Assembly: GCA_900551245.1 (NCBI GenBank)
Contig: URVC01000006.1
Location: 48,738-112,737, forward strand
Reading direction: 5' to 3'
Source of the DNA: an uncultured bacterium
GTDB taxonomy: Bacteria; Verrucomicrobiota; Lentisphaeria; Victivallales; Victivallaceae
Length of the DNA: 64,000 nt
Shown: positions 63,958 to 64,000 of the stretch, one piece after another
Position numbering within the stretch: the stretch's first letter is position 1
How the letters are laid out: each line of letters opens with the position of its first letter
Translations under genes and position numbers: made by a program
Notes under the pieces: generated by a model
Databases searched by the model: none
Seen by the model: only the letters and a program-made list of their open reading frames with translations
Told to the model about the DNA's origin: nothing

Positions 63958-64000
63958 ATGAATAAAAAGTGGAAAGTTGCAGTGGTGGGAGCCGGCAACT
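63958..64000 (+). CDS. Gfo/Idh/MocA-family oxidoreductase (5' end only)
   Basis: Fourteen residues are visible, MNKKWKVAVVGAGN. The start of a Rossmann fold (KVAVVGAGN) after a short basic leader is usual for Gfo/Idh/MocA sugar oxidoreductases. AGGAGG lies 5 bases before the ATG. It follows the sugar cassette and would fit sugar metabolism, but so short a piece allows other NAD-binding families. Confidence 0.5.
   Translation, partial: MNKKWKVAVVGAGN

Overview
The window is a 64 kb piece of a GC-rich bacterial chromosome with an outer membrane. The gene content best fits a member of the Lentisphaerota (Victivallis-like) in the PVC superphylum. This is an inference from several signs: prepilin-type proteins with an H-X9-DG tail sitting beside large glycoside hydrolases, a Minf_1886-type protein, a fused SecDF, an MlaEFD lipid transporter, LPS-kinase-like and ArnT/EptA-like envelope enzymes, and many sugar regulators. 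No rRNA, CRISPR array, insertion sequence or prophage was seen. The one RNA gene found is an initiator tRNA.

Layout. 1-2.1 kb: an IclR regulator divergent from 2-keto-3-deoxygluconate kinase and KDPG aldolase (lower Entner-Doudoroff arm). 2.2-7.1 kb: tRNA-fMet, a small exported ORF, a DUF368 membrane protein, a CNNM/CBS protein, an LPS-kinase-like protein and a glycosyltransferase. 7.1-20.7 kb: housekeeping genes (NagD-like phosphatase, AsmA-like protein, topoisomerase I, 6-phosphogluconate dehydrogenase, LolA-like lipoprotein, DnaX, RNase PH, AccD) and an iron operon (DtxR/MntR regulator, FeoA, FeoB) with two palindromic operators. 20.8-24.1 kb: a frameshifted carbohydrate-active remnant and a GH36-like enzyme. 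24.2-30.9 kb: META lipoprotein, small P-loop kinase, Na/Pi symporter with an extra exported domain, SecDF and a small exported ORF. 31-38.8 kb: a sugar cassette (GH4 enzyme, AraC regulator, GntR/LacI-type regulator, prepilin-like protein, 1168-residue glycoside hydrolase). 38.8-46 kb: IlvD, Ffh, a membrane TPR-like protein, MlaEFD and a Minf_1886 protein. 46-55.1 kb: an envelope-modification block (GT2 synthase, EptA-like transferase, PmtA-like methyltransferase, two ArnT-like transferases), then a MarR/EamA exporter pair. 55.1-64 kb: GH20, an XylR-like regulator, a GH39-like enzyme, a second prepilin-like protein, an 887-residue glycoside hydrolase and the start of a Gfo/Idh/MocA oxidoreductase.

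How it works together. Sugar acids and host or plant glycans appear to be the main carbon sources. The glycoside hydrolases sit with their own regulators, and two of the three GH39-like enzymes are preceded by a prepilin-like protein, a repeated architecture that is the most interesting feature here. Promoters are easy to read: a TTGAMA-like -35, 16-18 bases, then usually TATATT. At three genes the predicted transcription start falls on or next to the ATG, which suggests leaderless mRNAs.
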